From Flemingiibacterium sp045636145 (lineage in GTDB: Bacteria; Bacillota; Clostridia; Oscillospirales; CAG-272), in contig JAZTWV010000048.1 in assembly GCA_045636145.1 (NCBI GenBank), positions 1-31,811 of the forward strand: a DNA stretch of 31,811 bases, written 5' to 3'. Below are positions 20,417 through 29,818 of this stretch, piece by piece. The first letter of the stretch is position 1. Every line of letters starts with the position of its first letter. The notes beneath the pieces were generated by a model, which was not told the origin of the DNA, searched no databases, and saw only the letters and a list, made by a program, of their open reading frames with translations. Both the position numbers and the translations under genes were made by a program.

Positions 20417-21982
20417 TTAATGCTTGAAATGTCTCTGACCGGTGAAGATCATTGCAATGCCGTACTTGTTGCAGGCATCAATGGACTCCTGGTCGCGGAT
20501 AGAGCCGCCGGGCTGAATGATCGCGGTGATGCCTGCCTTGTGAGCAGCCTCAACGCAGTCGGAGAACGGGAAGAATGCATCGGAAGCCATGACGCTGCCT
20601 GCTGCTCTGTTCTTCTCTGTTCCCTCAAGCTCGTTTGCATATCTTATTGCAAGCTCAAGAGCGGTGATACGGTTGGTCTGACCGGGGCCGATACCTGTTG
20701 TAATGCCGTTCTTTGCGAGAACTATGGCGTTAGACTTGGTGTGCTTAACAACCTTCATGGCAAACTTAAGATCAGCCATTTCAGCTTCGGTGGGAGCTTT
20801 TTCGGTAACTACCTTAAGCTCGGCGTCGTCATAAACGCCGATGTCGCGCTCCTGTACGAGAAGACCGCCTGCAACACGCTTCATGTCAAGCATATCTTTA
20901 GTGTTTGGCTTTGCGATCTCAGGGAGTCTGAGGATTCTGATGTTTGCCTTCTTCTGAAGGATTTCAAGAGCATCAGCATCGAAATCGGGAGCGATAACGA
21001 TCTCAACGAAGATCTTGTTGATCTCGGTTGCGGTTGCCGCATCAACCTTGCGGTTGCAAGCGATGATACCGCCGAAAATGGAAACGGGGTCTGCATTGTA
21101 TGCATTCATGTAAGCGGCGTAGATGTCGCTTCCAACGCCAACTCCGCAGGGATTTGCGTGCTTAACAGCAACAACGCAGGGCTCGTCAAATTCCTTAAGG
21201 CACTCAAGAGCACCGTTGGTGTCGTTTATATTGTTGTAGGAAAGCTCCTTGCCGTGAAGCTGCTCTGCCGCCGCAAGAGTACCGTCGAAGTGACCGATCT
21301 CCTTGTAGAAAGCCGCAAGCTGACCGGGATTCTCGCCGTAGCGCATATCCTGTACCTTTTCGTAGGTGAGAGAAAGCTTTTCGGGGAATATGGGCATATC
21401 GGTCTCAACACGCAGATAGGACTGAATAAGTGTGTCGTATGCCGCAGTGTGGTTGAATACCTTATATGCAAGCTTAAGGTTGGTGTCTACAGATACCTTG
21501 CCGTTAGCCTTAAGCTCATCAATAACGGTTGTGTAATCAGCAGGATCAACAATAACGGAAACGTCCTGGTAATTCTTAGCCGCCGCACGGAGCATTGTAG
21601 GACCGCCGATGTCGATGTGCTCGATTGCATCCTCACGGGTAACGCCGGGCTTCATGATAGTGTCCTTGAAAGCGTAGAGGTTGATAGCTACAATGTCGAT
21701 GGGAGTAACACCAAGCTCAGCGATCTGAGCCATGTGCTCGGGATTGCTTCTCATTGCGAGAATACCTGCATGAATGAGGGGGTGAAGGGTCTTAACACGT
21801 CCGTCAAGACATTCCGGGAAGCCTGTAACATCGGAAACCTGAGTTACGGGGATTCCGGCATCGTTAATTACCTTCCATGTTCCGCCTGTTGAGAGTATTT
21901 CGTAACCGAGAGCGTCAAGCTCACGAGCAAACTCAACAACGCCTGTTTTGTCGGTAAGACTGATTATTGCGCGCTTTTTCAT
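20417..21982 (-). CDS. purH: Bifunctional AICAR transformylase / IMP cyclohydrolase
   Basis: A 521-aa enzyme for the last two steps of IMP synthesis: formylation of AICAR with 10-formyl-THF, then ring closure. The N-terminal MGS-like cyclohydrolase domain (about 1-200) begins KKRAIISLTDKTG and contains STGGT and RVKTLHPLIHAGIL. The transformylase domain (about 200-521) carries the catalytic lysine-histidine motif KHANPCG (274-280). The C terminus AIIQPGGSIRDQE...MIFTGQRHFKH is complete. GAGGT lies about 11 nt upstream on the minus strand. It is monocistronic and not in a pur operon. The short leader leaves no room for a purine riboswitch. Confidence 0.97.
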   Translation of the reverse strand: MKKRAIISLTDKTGVVEFARELDALGYEILSTGGTWKVINDAGIPVTQVSDVTGFPECLDGRVKTLHPLIHAGILAMRSNPEHMAQIAELGVTPIDIVAINLYAFKDTIMKPGVTREDAIEHIDIGGPTMLRAAAKNYQDVSVIVDPADYTTVIDELKANGKVSVDTNLKLAYKVFNHTAAYDTLIQSYLRVETDMPIFPEKLSLTYEKVQDMRYGENPGQLAAFYKEIGHFDGTLAAAEQLHGKELSYNNINDTNGALECLKEFDEPCVVAVKHANPCGVGVGSDIYAAYMNAYNADPVSIFGGIIACNRKVDAATATEINKIFVEIVIAPDFDADALEILQKKANIRILRLPEIAKPNTKDMLDMKRVAGGLLVQERDIGVYDDAELKVVTEKAPTEAEMADLKFAMKVVKHTKSNAIVLAKNGITTGIGPGQTNRITALELAIRYANELEGTEKNRAAGSVMASDAFFPFSDCVEAAHKAGITAIIQPGGSIRDQESIDACNKYGIAMIFTGQRHFKH

Positions 21983-22016
21983 TGGTTTTTACCTCGTATG
22001 TGTTTATTTGTATACT

Positions 22017-22045
22017 ATTATATCAGAAATTATCTGCAAGGTCAA
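22017..22045 (-). promoter_or_regulatory. Promoter of purH
   Basis: On the minus strand TTGACC (22040-22045), 17 nt, TATAAT (22017-22022), about 35 nt before the start codon. Confidence 0.8.
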
Positions 22046-22206
22046 GTGTTATTGTGACGAATATAAGCAAAAAACCGCGAAAAAATTCGCCGTTTTTCCA
22101 AAGTAAAGCATCTGCCAAGAGTTTTTTGACAAATCAATCAAGATTTTTGTTACCTACTGAATTCATTGTTTTTCGGGGTGAATATTGAAGCAAAAATTCG
22201 ATCAAA
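22046..22206. other. Non-coding part of the purH / sialidase-like gene interval
   Basis: Between the purH promoter and the promoter module of the next gene. A weak hairpin AAAAACCGCGAA / TTCGCCGTTTTT with one mismatch is seen near 22070-22097. Otherwise I see nothing. Confidence 0.4.
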
Positions 22207-22287
22207 TGCACAATCCACCACAATATTTGCTAATTACGACATATTTATATATAACGTATTGAAATATCAAGTAGCTTGTGATAAAAT
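22207..22287 (+). promoter_or_regulatory. Promoter module of the first sialidase-like gene
   Basis: In order: TGCACAATCCA (22207-22217), 17 nt, TACGACATATTT (22235-22246), 12 nt, TTGAAA (22259-22264), 17 nt, TAAAAT (22282-22287). The same elements at identical spacing precede the second gene, so the upstream blocks are likely binding sites for a shared regulator. Confidence 0.7.
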
Positions 22288-22355
22288 TATTTTGGGAGAG
22301 ATTTTATCTTTAATAAGTGCCTTTCCCGGAATATGTTGTAAGGAGAATTGCAGAA

Positions 22356-25007
22356 ATGTCACAATGTTTTGCAAAACCTGATGCCCGTATTATAAAGTTT
22401 GATACGGCGTCCAATATGGAAAAAAATAAAAATACGCTTTACGTCTGCGGTGACGGAATCACACACGGTAAGTATGAAATTGTCACAAAGGACGACCCCG
22501 ATGCTCCCTATATAAAGTTTTATCATCAAGCAACTCCCGTTCAGTATAAATCATACCGCTGTATTCCTCAGTTTAGTGAGTCGAATTTTATCACCGCTGA
22601 ATATAAGTATGTGCGCGTGAAATACAGAACGACCGACAAGGTTGCTTCGTCCATCACTTTCAGACGCTCATCAAATATCCCCAAGATCGTTCCCAACACC
22701 AAGCTTTCAAACGGCGAGTGGGTAGTCTCCGCTCCTTTTGAAGTGTCCGAGGACATTATGGAGCTGTTCGTTGACAAGGGCAATGTCATGATGGAATATA
22801 CCGCCGAGCATTTCGATGCGGATATATGCATAAAAGAGGTTGCTTTCTTCAAATCCGAGGCTGATGCATATGCATACTACGGCGACGAGCCTGTTGTGCC
22901 CACTCCTGAAAGCGCAAATCATCAGATAAAAATAATGGGCAATGATATCGCAAATTATAAGATAGTCATTCCTGTAAATTCCTGCGCAGAAGTTGCAAAT
23001 GCCGCAAATATGCTTGCAGATTACATAAAATCCCTCTGCGGCGTTACCCTCTCTGTTGTCACCGACGACGAGCCTGACGGCAAGTATGAGATACTCATGG
23101 GAAGCACCAACCGCAAGCTGTCCGCCGTATACCTTAAGGAGCTTCTTGATGCAGGTGCTCCCTACACCGTATATTGCAGTGAAATTGTGGGAAACACGCC
23201 TGTTATAAACGCACTTGTTCCTGCGGCGTGCGAGCAGGCAGTAGAGAAATTTGTTATGACGTACCTTTACAAAGGTATGCCGCAAATTCCGGAAATAATA
23301 GACATTGACGCTCCTATCCGTTTCTCCGGTCATGTAATCAGACACAGCCCATACGCTGTTTACGATGATCCGGTCAATGTGGCTGATCCTACCGTATTCT
23401 GCGAGGATTTTGCATCCGACAAGGGTTACTTTACCGAGGAAAACGGCGAAAAGCTCTGGAAATACGAAAACGGCGCATATGTTTACACCGGAAACGGTTA
23501 TTCTGTGTCCTATGTTCACGTTTACGAGCAGAATGTGTCCGAAACAGTGACACTGTCTTATAAAAATGCCGATAAATACGCTAATTTCGGCCTTGTGGCG
23601 CGCTATGTTGCCTCTGCCGGATATGCAAAGGCAGGCTACGACTTCAGACGCGGCGAATGGTACATCGAATTTCGCGAGGGACTTGACCTTGGCGTCATGC
23701 GCTGGGCAAGCAAGCCGGATGTCCTCACTCCCGACACAAAGTACACGCTGAGCTTCACTGTTGACGGCAAAAAAGCAACACTTACAGTCAACGGTAAGCC
23801 TACGGTTGAATGTGAGATCTACCACATAACTCCCGGCTGTATCGGAGTTTATGCCGACGGCGTTACGGTGACGGCTGAGAACTACAAGGCTGTGCTTCTG
23901 TCCGGTGAGGGCACGATATTCAGAAATGCCGTTCACAATCTGCTCCCCGATGATGAATACCGCGAGGGCGGCTCTGTTATCGTTCTTAAAGATAACGTAT
24001 GGATGTACCGCCATCAAAGAGGTGCGGCGTTTAAATCCCTTAACAACGGTACTACATGGGAGCGTACCGAGAAATGGGCTGATATAACCAGCTATTTCAA
24101 CATGCTTCGCCTTAACAACGGTGCTATCATGCAGATCGCACGCAAAACTGTTGACGGCGTAGATTACGTCTACTCTCGCTCAAGCACCGATGAGGGTGTT
24201 ACATGGACAGATGACGGAATCATCTGCCCGGCGGTTCATCCGAAGCTTGGCATTGGCAGCGGAAACATGAACGATAAGATCATGCAGTCCGGAAGGGATG
24301 ACAGAATATTCTTCAGTCTGAACTATGATAACAGATCTACCGACATCAACACCAAGCGTGTATTCTGCGAGTACTACTACTCTGACGATAACGGAAAGAG
24401 CTGGTACAAGGCTGACATGGGCTCTCTTGACATAAAGGACAACGGAAACACTACATTCTTCGGAGAAAACAAGCTTCTTGAATGTGCTGACGGCACTATC
24501 CGTATGTACTGCTCTTGGAATCGCATGGGAAATATCGTATATTCGGATTCCACTGACGGCGGTATGACCTTCGGACCGCTTCAGAATCTTGAAGGCTTTA
24601 TCTCCTCTCATTCGAGTATGCAGTTTGTCCGCGACCCCTACGGTCCTACAGATACGTCATACTTTATGGTATGGGTCTATAACATAGGTGAGCGCGACCC
24701 GATCCACCCTGTCCGTGCAAGACTCTGCCTTGCCTACAGCACCGACGGTAAGGAATGGGAGTACATTGGTGATATCTGGCGCTGGGAATCAAGATGGCGC
24801 GGCGGATATGTAAGCGCACCTATCTGTCACCTTGTTGACCCTTTTATCAAGCTTACAGAGGATTACATCATCACCGGATCGGGAATTTCCGAAAAATTTG
24901 GCAAGGACTATCACAACGAACAGCGCCAGCACATCTGGGCGATTCGCCGTGACACACTTCCCTCCGGCAAGAAATATAACAAAAACACAAAGAAATTTTC
25001 TCTTTAA
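22356..25007 (+). CDS. Sialidase-like beta-propeller protein without export or anchor signals
   Basis: An 883-aa protein. Order: an N-terminal beta-rich domain (about 8-185, ARIIKFDTASN...); an alpha/beta domain beginning IKIMGNDIANYKIVIP and containing KYEILMGSTNRK, of the sort that precedes catalytic domains in carbohydrate-active enzymes; a LamG/DUF1080-like sandwich (about 340-515); then a sialidase-type propeller with five Asp-box repeats (SLNNGTTW, STDEGVTW, SDDNGKSW, STDGGMTF, STDGKEW, about 560-800). It is a close paralog of the next gene, but begins where that protein's mature part begins and stops where its SLH part starts. No signal peptide is seen. The start at 22356 has AAGGAG 10 nt upstream. 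Catalysis is not established: I do not see the FRIP motif of classic sialidases. Confidence 0.8.
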   Translation: MSQCFAKPDARIIKFDTASNMEKNKNTLYVCGDGITHGKYEIVTKDDPDAPYIKFYHQATPVQYKSYRCIPQFSESNFITAEYKYVRVKYRTTDKVASSITFRRSSNIPKIVPNTKLSNGEWVVSAPFEVSEDIMELFVDKGNVMMEYTAEHFDADICIKEVAFFKSEADAYAYYGDEPVVPTPESANHQIKIMGNDIANYKIVIPVNSCAEVANAANMLADYIKSLCGVTLSVVTDDEPDGKYEILMGSTNRKLSAVYLKELLDAGAPYTVYCSEIVGNTPVINALVPAACEQAVEKFVMTYLYKGMPQIPEIIDIDAPIRFSGHVIRHSPYAVYDDPVNVADPTVFCEDFASDKGYFTEENGEKLWKYENGAYVYTGNGYSVSYVHVYEQNVSETVTLSYKNADKYANFGLVARYVASAGYAKAGYDFRRGEWYIEFREGLDLGVMRWASKPDVLTPDTKYTLSFTVDGKKATLTVNGKPTVECEIYHITPGCIGVYADGVTVTAENYKAVLLSGEGTIFRNAVHNLLPDDEYREGGSVIVLKDNVWMYRHQRGAAFKSLNNGTTWERTEKWADITSYFNMLRLNNGAIMQIARKTVDGVDYVYSRSSTDEGVTWTDDGIICPAVHPKLGIGSGNMNDKIMQSGRDDRIFFSLNYDNRSTDINTKRVFCEYYYSDDNGKSWYKADMGSLDIKDNGNTTFFGENKLLECADGTIRMYCSWNRMGNIVYSDSTDGGMTFGPLQNLEGFISSHSSMQFVRDPYGPTDTSYFMVWVYNIGERDPIHPVRARLCLAYSTDGKEWEYIGDIWRWESRWRGGYVSAPICHLVDPFIKLTEDYIITGSGISEKFGKDYHNEQRQHIWAIRRDTLPSGKKYNKNTKKFSL

Positions 25008-25052
25008 TGATTGTCTGCAAATATGTGTTAGCGGTGCCTCGACTCTGAAAAG

Positions 25053-25133
25053 TGCATAATCCAACATAAAATTAGTAAAATACGACATATTTTCGTCTAT
25101 CATATTGAAAAATTCAATTGTTTATGTTAAAAT
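25053..25133 (+). promoter_or_regulatory. Promoter module of the second sialidase-like gene
   Basis: TGCATAATCCA (25053-25063), 17 nt, TACGACATATTT (25081-25092), 12 nt, TTGAAA (25105-25110), 17 nt, TAAAAT (25128-25133). Every element and every spacing equals the module at 22207-22287, while the bases between them differ. Confidence 0.7.
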
Positions 25134-25206
25134 ATGTACGATGGGTGTCTTGTAAACATAATTTATAAACACTCTCTAAAATCTTTTATAAAAAGGAGAA
25201 TCAAAA

Positions 25207-28200
25207 ATGTTACCAAAGCTTGGAAGAATTATTTCCATTGCCGCGGCAGCTATGCTCTGTCTTACAGCATCGCTGACGGCAGTCAGTGCGGAGCAGCTTA
25301 TTACCGCTACGGCTCCCGAAACCGCTGCGGCTCCCGCAGCCACTCCAGAGGCTCGTATCATCAGATTTGATACAACACCCAACATGATCAAAAATAAAAA
25401 CGCTCTCGGTGTAGTACCGGACGGTGTTACACAGGGTAAGTACAAAGTTGTCACTAAGGATGACCCGGATGCGCCTTATATAAAGCTTCTTTATGAAGGC
25501 ACAGTAACAAAGTACAACGCTTACCGCTGTATTCCTCAGTTCAGCGAAGCAAACTATATCACAAGCGACTTCAAGTTTGTACGCGTTACATACAGGTCGA
25601 CTGATGCTGTTGCGGCGTCCCTTATCTTCAGACAGTCCTCCAACCTGCCGAAAATAGTTCCCAACACCAAGCTTTCAAACGGCGAATGGGTTATCTCTGC
25701 TCCCGTTGAGCTTCCGGAGGGCGTTATCGGCGGATTCGTTGACAAGGGCAACATTATGCTTGAATATACCGCAGAGCACGAAGATGCGGATATGTGCATA
25801 AAGGAGATCGCGTTCTTCAAGAGCGTAGAGGATGCATATGCATACTACGGTGAAGAAGTTCCGCCTCCTCCGGAAAAGCCCGCTTATTCCGCAATCACCT
25901 TCGGTGCGGCAGGCAACGCAGGTATCCTCTCTGAAGCGAATTACGGTAAGTATGAAATAGATCAGGTTGAAGAGGCGGTAAAGATAGTCTATACCGAAAC
26001 TACCAACTTCCAGAATGTTCACTACATGGCGAAGATCAGATTCGAGGATCCCAGCGACTATTACACCGACTTCACCTATATGCGCGTTCTGTACAGCGCA
26101 AAGCATCCTGACGGTGTTACTACCGCAGAGTTCAACATGAAGAATGACGCAGGCGGAGCGCCCTTGGTGCTCTCCAAGGATCTTAAGGACACAAACGGCG
26201 AATATGTGATGACCGAAACGTTCCTTGTCCCATCAAACTACCCTGCACGTTTTGCAAAGGGCGGTCACTTCTCGTTCTATACCAATACTGCTGTAGAGGG
26301 CGGCGAATACTCCATAAAGGGTATCTTCCTCTTCCCCACCAAGGAAGCGGCTGACAATTTTGTTTATGTGAAAGAGACCCGTCCTGTAACTATCGCAGGC
26401 AACGATATTTCTAAGTATAAGATAGTTATCCCTGAAAATTCAAGCAGCTACGTTTACGATGCGGCATCTTCTATTTCCAAATATGTTAGCACTGTAAGCG
26501 GTCACACTCTCCATATCGTTACCGATGATGTGGACGAGAGCAAGTACGAGATCCTCGTAGGTCCGACCAACCGTAAGGTTTCCGGTATTTACCTTAACGA
26601 GCTTATGGCGGACGGTGCAAACTACGCTGTATACTGCGGCGACCTCGTAGATGAAAAGATCGTTCTGAACGCGTATGTTCCTGCGGCTTGCGAAGTGGCT
26701 GCTGAAAAATTCCTCATGTCCTTCCTCTACATGGGAATGCCCGATGTTCCGAATGAAATCAAAGTTGAGGGAAAAGTACGTTTCTACGGCAATACTGTAA
26801 AATACAGCCCCTACGAAGCTTACAACACTCCTTATACCGTTAATGTATCTGATCCTATAGTATTTACAGAAGATTTCACCGATGATGAAGGTTACTTCAC
26901 CGAAGAAAACGGTGCAAAGCTCTGGAAATACCAGAACGGCGCACTTACTTATGGCGGCGCTGATTACTCTGTAGCTTATGTTCATGTATATGAGCCTAAC
27001 GTATCCGTTACCGCCACTGTTTCCTACACCAGTGCCGCTAAAAAAGGCAGCATGGGTCTTATCGCACGCTATGTTTCTCCCGACGGTTACGTAAAAGCCG
27101 GCTATGATTTCAGAACCGGTGAATGGTACGTTGATTTCCGCGAGGGTATTGACCTTGCTCTTATCCGTGCAGGAAGCGCGGCTGCAACTGTAGCTCCGGG
27201 CACCGAATATGTTCTTGGTCTTACACTTAACGGCAAGAAAGCTGTATTCACCGTTAACGGTGCGGTTGTAGTTGAGTGTGAAGTTGAGCATATCACTCCC
27301 GGTCGCTTCGGTGTATATTCCGACGGCGTTTCGGTATCTGCCGACAACTTTGAGGCTGTGCTCATGTCCGGTGAGGGTACTATTTTCAAGGATGTAGTTC
27401 ATCATGTACTTCCCGACGAAATGTTCCGTGAGGGTGGCTCTGTAGTTATCATGGATAACAACGTATGGAAGTATCAGAACCACAGAAATGCGGCATTCCA
27501 GTCTATTGACAACGGTGCTACATGGCAGCGCACTGATCTTTGGGTTAACAACTACGGTTACATGAACGTATTCAGACTCAACAACGGTCAGCTCATTCAG
27601 GCAGGCACTAAGAGCGTTGGCGGCGTTGACTATGTTGTTGCAAGGCTCTCCTCAAACGATTCCAAGACATGGGTAGAGGGCGGCGTTATCTGTCCTGTGA
27701 TCCACCCTGAAATGGGAGTTGGCGGCGGAAACATGAACGACAAGTTCTCTCAGTCCGGTACTACCAACAGAATTTTCTACGGTCTCAACTATGACAACAG
27801 AGGCAACGACATCACCAAGAAGGTATTCTGCGAATACTACTACTCCGATGATAACGGTCTTACTTGGAATCGCTCCGAGATGGGTTCTCATGAGATTGAG
27901 GGTGCGAAGGACGAAAAGTTCTTCGGTGAGAACAAGCTCCTTCAGTGTGCTGACGGCACTGTTCGTGCATACTGTTCTTGGAACATTCTCGGAAACATCA
28001 TGTATGCAGAATCCACTGACGGCGGCGTAACCTTCGGTCCTTTCAAAGAGCTTGAAGGCTTCAAGTCCTCGCATTCCTCAATGCAGTTTGTTCGTGACCC
28101 CTACGGTCCTACCGACACCACCTATTATATGCTGTGGTGCTATGATGACGGCGTTGACCAGAACGGTCTTCCCAAGCGTTCAAGACTCTCTCTTGCATAC

Positions 28201-28992
28201 TCCACTGACGGTCAGAATTGGGATTACATCGGTGACATCTGGCGTTGGGAGTGCAGATGGCGCGGCGGCAGCAACAGTATTGCTATTTCTCACATCGTTG
28301 ACCCCTTCATCAATGTAACTGAGGACTATATCGTATGCGGCACAGGTCTCTCCGAGAAATTCGGTTCTGACTACCACAACGAACAGCGTCAGCACATTTG
28401 GTCTATTCCCAAGGCATCTCTTCCCACAGCAAGAACTATAAACAAGTTCACCGATGTTCCGCTTGGTACATCCTACTACAGCGCAATCAACTTCGTAACC
28501 GAGAAAGGTCTCTTCAATGGCACATCCGAAACCACCTTCTCTCCCTCCACTACCATGACACGCTCCATGTTCGTGACCGTTCTCGGTCGTCTTGACGGAG
28601 CTGATATGTCGGCTTACACCACACCTACATTCAAGGATGTAGCAGCAGGTCAGTGGTATACCTCTTACGTTGAGTGGGCGGCTGCAAACAATGTTGTAAA
28701 CGGCATTGGCAACGGTCTCTACGGCGTTAACGGCGAAGTTACCGTTGAGCAGATATGCCTCATGCTCTCCCGTTACAACGGTTCGAAGTCCGCGGCGACT
28801 GCATCCGGCAAGACTGTTGCAGACTTCACCGACGGCGCGTCTGTATCCTCTTGGGCGGCAGACGGCGTTAAGTGGGCAGTTGAAAACGGCGTCTACGCAG
28901 GTCAGGGCGGCAAGCTGAATCCCACCGCTCCTGCATCCCGCGCACTCGTTGCAACCATGTTCCACAACTACGTATCAGTTTACGGTGAATAA
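25207..28992 (+). CDS. Secreted SLH-anchored sialidase-like protein
   Basis: A 1261-aa exported protein. Residues 1-28 are a signal peptide (SLTAVSA cleavage region), followed by an Ala/Thr/Pro linker. The N-terminal beta domain is at about 47-215. A further beta domain at about 222-387 (YSAITFGAAGNAG...) has no counterpart in the upstream paralog. Then come the alpha/beta domain (IAGNDISKYKIVIP, KYEILVGPTNRK), a LamG/DUF1080-like sandwich (about 545-720) and a five-Asp-box propeller (about 765-1005: SIDNGATW, SSNDSKTW, SDDNGLTW, STDGGVTF, STDGQNW). Three SLH repeats (about 1078-1261, starting NKFTDVPLG, TFKDVAAGQWY, DFTDGASVSSWA) would attach it to cell-wall polymer. It probably binds or cleaves host or dietary glycans at the cell surface; the substrate is unknown. 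Confidence 0.85.
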   Translation: MLPKLGRIISIAAAAMLCLTASLTAVSAEQLITATAPETAAAPAATPEARIIRFDTTPNMIKNKNALGVVPDGVTQGKYKVVTKDDPDAPYIKLLYEGTVTKYNAYRCIPQFSEANYITSDFKFVRVTYRSTDAVAASLIFRQSSNLPKIVPNTKLSNGEWVISAPVELPEGVIGGFVDKGNIMLEYTAEHEDADMCIKEIAFFKSVEDAYAYYGEEVPPPPEKPAYSAITFGAAGNAGILSEANYGKYEIDQVEEAVKIVYTETTNFQNVHYMAKIRFEDPSDYYTDFTYMRVLYSAKHPDGVTTAEFNMKNDAGGAPLVLSKDLKDTNGEYVMTETFLVPSNYPARFAKGGHFSFYTNTAVEGGEYSIKGIFLFPTKEAADNFVYVKETRPVTIAGNDISKYKIVIPENSSSYVYDAASSISKYVSTVSGHTLHIVTDDVDESKYEILVGPTNRKVSGIYLNELMADGANYAVYCGDLVDEKIVLNAYVPAACEVAAEKFLMSFLYMGMPDVPNEIKVEGKVRFYGNTVKYSPYEAYNTPYTVNVSDPIVFTEDFTDDEGYFTEENGAKLWKYQNGALTYGGADYSVAYVHVYEPNVSVTATVSYTSAAKKGSMGLIARYVSPDGYVKAGYDFRTGEWYVDFREGIDLALIRAGSAAATVAPGTEYVLGLTLNGKKAVFTVNGAVVVECEVEHITPGRFGVYSDGVSVSADNFEAVLMSGEGTIFKDVVHHVLPDEMFREGGSVVIMDNNVWKYQNHRNAAFQSIDNGATWQRTDLWVNNYGYMNVFRLNNGQLIQAGTKSVGGVDYVVARLSSNDSKTWVEGGVICPVIHPEMGVGGGNMNDKFSQSGTTNRIFYGLNYDNRGNDITKKVFCEYYYSDDNGLTWNRSEMGSHEIEGAKDEKFFGENKLLQCADGTVRAYCSWNILGNIMYAESTDGGVTFGPFKELEGFKSSHSSMQFVRDPYGPTDTTYYMLWCYDDGVDQNGLPKRSRLSLAYSTDGQNWDYIGDIWRWECRWRGGSNSIAISHIVDPFINVTEDYIVCGTGLSEKFGSDYHNEQRQHIWSIPKASLPTARTINKFTDVPLGTSYYSAINFVTEKGLFNGTSETTFSPSTTMTRSMFVTVLGRLDGADMSAYTTPTFKDVAAGQWYTSYVEWAAANNVVNGIGNGLYGVNGEVTVEQICLMLSRYNGSKSAATASGKTVADFTDGASVSSWAADGVKWAVENGVYAGQGGKLNPTAPASRALVATMFHNYVSVYGE

Positions 28993-29032
28993 TAACTAAT
29001 AAACATCCACCCACTTGGTGAAATGGTAAAAT

Positions 29033-29075
29033 AAAGGTAGACACATAGAAAACCACTATGTATCTACCTTTTTGT
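29033..29075 (+). terminator. Terminator after the SLH-anchored gene
   Basis: A 16-bp stem AAAGGTAGACACATAG / CTATGTATCTACCTTT (29033-29048 with 29056-29071, one mismatch), followed by a T run. Confidence 0.9.
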
Positions 29076-29173
29076 TACCGTTTCATTCCGGTGGTGGTTT
29101 TGATTTTTACCGAAGCTTAGCTTTTATGAATAAATTACCTCATAAAATTCACATATATTTTCATTCTCGGCTA

Positions 29174-29202
29174 TTGCAATTTCGCCTGTAATGTTGTACA
29201 AT
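29174..29202 (+). promoter_or_regulatory. Promoter of the coiled-coil / SpoIID-like gene pair
   Basis: TTGCAA (29174-29179), 17 nt, TACAAT (29197-29202). Confidence 0.7.
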
Positions 29203-29248
29203 AGTAATGTATATTTTTATGTCAAAAACAGTAAAAACGAGGTGTAAT

Positions 29249-29818
29249 ATGAAAAAGATCAGAATTTTTGCGCTCTCCGCCGCATTTGCCACAACACTTT
29301 CGGTGTTTCCCATGCTTGTTTCGGGTGATGAGGCAATATATAACTCCGAGGAAGATCCGCTGGTGTCGCTGTCCTACATAAACGAGGTCATAACGCCGGC
29401 TTACGATGAAAAGATAGATGAGCTTACCGAAACGGTGAATGAGCTTCTTCAGAGTGTTGCCGATCTTACCGATGCACTTGAAGAATCCGAAGCTAAGGTC
29501 GCCGAGCTTGAAGCCTCTATGGGTACGCCCTCTGAGTCAGCACTTGGTCAGTATGAGGTAGTGTACCTCAAAAAAGGTGCAAAGCTTCTCGCTGAGACTC
29601 CCTGCGAGATCATACTTCGCTCAGGCTCCGCTATAGCCGTCTCCATAACTGTGAACGGACTTAACAATGTTACCGACGGAAGCGAGCTTCTCAATGCCGC
29701 CGATATTCCGCTGTTTAATCAGCTCCTTGTTCCCCGCGGAGGCGACGGTCGCGGCATACAGATAACCTCTGAGGACGCCTATATAATGGTGAGAGGAGAC
29801 TACAGCGTTGTTGAATAA
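29249..29818 (+). CDS. Secreted coiled-coil protein of unknown function
   Basis: A 189-aa protein with a signal peptide (MKKIRIFALSAAFATTLSVFPMLVSG), a coiled coil (about 45-90, KIDELTETVNELLQSVADLT...), and a small C-terminal beta domain (about 100-189, YEVVYLKKGAKLLAETPCEIILRSGSA). That last part has the look of a surface-exposed or sensor domain, but I recognise no family. GAGGTG supports the start at 29249; the frame is open from 29207. The end overlaps the start of the SpoIID-like gene by 11 nt, so the two are probably co-translated and may act together at the envelope. Confidence 0.75.
   Translation: MKKIRIFALSAAFATTLSVFPMLVSGDEAIYNSEEDPLVSLSYINEVITPAYDEKIDELTETVNELLQSVADLTDALEESEAKVAELEASMGTPSESALGQYEVVYLKKGAKLLAETPCEIILRSGSAIAVSITVNGLNNVTDGSELLNAADIPLFNQLLVPRGGDGRGIQITSEDAYIMVRGDYSVVE

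Noticed and set aside
20384..21892. A 502-aa plus-strand ORF opposite purH
   Set aside because: It is the antisense shadow of purH, which has clear family motifs, promoter and ribosome site.
22707..24017. A 436-aa minus-strand ORF opposite the first sialidase-like gene
   Set aside because: Antisense shadow of a gene with clear Asp boxes; the corresponding ORF opposite the paralog (26440-27483) is equally artefactual.
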